Made by a program: the position numbers and the translations under genes
NCBI GenBank assembly: GCA_030835065.1
Contig: JAUQWR010000153.1
Coordinates: 1 to 5,344 of the forward strand
Direction: 5' to 3'
From: Candidatus Kapaibacterium sp.
GTDB taxonomy: Bacteria > Bacteroidota > Ignavibacteria > Kapaibacteriales > UBA2268
DNA: 5,344 nt
Notes under the pieces: model-generated
Seen by the model: the letters and a program-made list of their open reading frames with translations, nothing else
What the model was told of the DNA's origin: nothing
Database searches by the model: none
Shown: piece after piece, positions 4,469 to 5,344 of the stretch
Position numbering within the stretch: position 1 is the stretch's first letter
Layout of the letters: each line of letters begins with the position of its first letter

Positions 4469-5344
4469 ATGCCTCATATTATTTTTAATACTAATTTTAA
4501 ATTGGATGAAATGCCAAAATCTATCGATAATCTAATTGATTTTTCGATAGATAATGATGCTCCCGAGTCTGCGATTATTATTGTGCCTACCGGCAAGTTT
4601 ATGCGAAAACTTGAAAAAGATTTTATAAGAAAATACTTTAATAAATATAAAAAGCCTGTATCTAATTTTAAATTTTATACTTTTCAGACATTTGTCAATA
4701 AATGCTACTTTTCTTTGTTTGAGTTTAATCCTGGTCGCACAATTTCTGATGCATATAGATTGACTCTTATGGAGGAGGCTTACGAAAAAGCTGATTTGAA
4801 ATATTTTAAGAGTAAAACCAATAAAGCCTCAATAGGAATTATTGAAAAGTTAGATTCAATTATTATTGGTCTTAAAGAAGATGGTATAAGCCCTCAAAGC
4901 ATGTTTGAAGATTGCCAAAAATATAATCCTGATGATGTGTTTAATCCTGTTATTGGTGGTGTTACAAATAAGGACAGATTATTTGATATTGCCTCGCTCT
5001 ATGCAAAATATGAAGAATTGCTCGGCGATGAACTCAAAGATAGCCCTTCTTTAATTCAAAGACTCAACAAAGAATTAAAACAATTTATTCAAGATAATTG
5101 TAGTCTTCAGTCTGCATCGGGACTGACTATTAGTGGTACAAAAAACAAATTGCCAATAGATGATTTTTTTAATCCTAAATCTATTATTATGTTTTCTGGA
5201 TTTACAGAATTCAAATTACCAGAAATTGAGTTTTTATCATATTTAGCATATTCATCTTTGCCAAGTTCAGTAATATTAGACTACACCGAAATTAATGGTC
5301 CTTTGTTTGGAAATATGAAAGAGGCTGTAATCAAGCTTGTTGGA
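4469..5344 (+). CDS. AddB-like / PD-(D/E)XK nuclease family helicase-nuclease subunit, N-terminal part (3' truncated by window)
   Basis: An uninterrupted frame of 292 codons runs from the ATG at 4469 to the window end with no stop. The N-terminal half resembles AddB and related inactivated helicase subunits, which with an AddA helicase-nuclease process double-strand DNA ends for recombination. Visible landmarks are AIIIVPTGKFMRKLEKDFIR (35-54), which replaces a Walker A loop (the usual GxxGxGKT/S is absent); FYTFQTFVNKCY (69-80), a motif Ia-like strand-helix; LFDIASLYAKYEELL (171-185), the helix preceding a helicase insert; and IIMFSGFTEFKLPEIEFLSYL (239-259), the typical AddB 'GF.eF.p.e..ll..L' segment. 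The PD-(D/E)XK nuclease domain and Fe-S cysteines, expected near residue 700-1000 of such proteins, lie outside the window. The gene is divergent from leuC. Its codon use (AT-rich) is like that of the neighbours. The family call is from pattern memory; a more general UvrD/RecB-like protein is the alternative. Confidence 0.72.
   Translation, partial: MPHIIFNTNFKLDEMPKSIDNLIDFSIDNDAPESAIIIVPTGKFMRKLEKDFIRKYFNKYKKPVSNFKFYTFQTFVNKCYFSLFEFNPGRTISDAYRLTLMEEAYEKADLKYFKSKTNKASIGIIEKLDSIIIGLKEDGISPQSMFEDCQKYNPDDVFNPVIGGVTNKDRLFDIASLYAKYEELLGDELKDSPSLIQRLNKELKQFIQDNCSLQSASGLTISGTKNKLPIDDFFNPKSIIMFSGFTEFKLPEIEFLSYLAYSSLPSSVILDYTEINGPLFGNMKEAVIKLVG

Overview
This is a low-GC (roughly one-third G+C by eye) bacterial chromosomal window holding five protein genes, two of them cut by the window edges. 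Gene content points to an anaerobic or facultative bacterium. A Bacteroidota/Chlorobi-type relative (Ignavibacteria- or Kapabacteria-like) is my best guess, based on the PspC plus LiaF-like pair, the archaeal-type LeuC/LeuD pair, an AddB-like nuclease and a perfect TAnnTTTG box. The strong Shine-Dalgarno sites argue against a typical Bacteroides-like host, so this placement is an inference.

Layout: (1) 2-598, plus strand: the C-terminal PEP/pyruvate-binding domain of pyruvate phosphate dikinase, with all catalytic residues of that domain and an extra Lys/Ala-rich tail of about 28 residues. A hairpin terminator (644-696) follows. (2) 786-2178, plus strand: a two-gene membrane operon overlapping by 14 nt. 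It encodes a PspC-domain protein with a second C-terminal pair of membrane helices, then a LiaF-like protein (three membrane segments plus a beta-ladder domain). It ends at a strong terminator (2221-2260). (3) 2179-2515: a convergent intergenic region with two opposing terminators, a short tandem decamer and no gene. (4) 2516-4301, minus strand: leuD and leuC (small and large subunits of an isopropylmalate/homoaconitate-type dehydratase) as a tight operon with 1 nt between genes. (5) 4302-4468: a divergent AT-rich promoter region. (6) 4469-5344, plus strand: the first 292 codons of an AddB-like helicase/nuclease protein that runs off the window.

The transcription units appear functionally independent: central carbon metabolism (PEP/pyruvate interconversion), envelope stress, branched-chain or 2-oxoacid chain-elongation biosynthesis, and double-strand-break repair. 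I found no mobile element, CRISPR array, tRNA or rRNA. I see no clearly new multi-gene system. The most unusual points are the basic tail on PPDK, the Cys/His cluster next to the membrane in the LiaF-like protein, its regular 21-22 residue beta ladder, and the undetermined substrate of the LeuCD pair.
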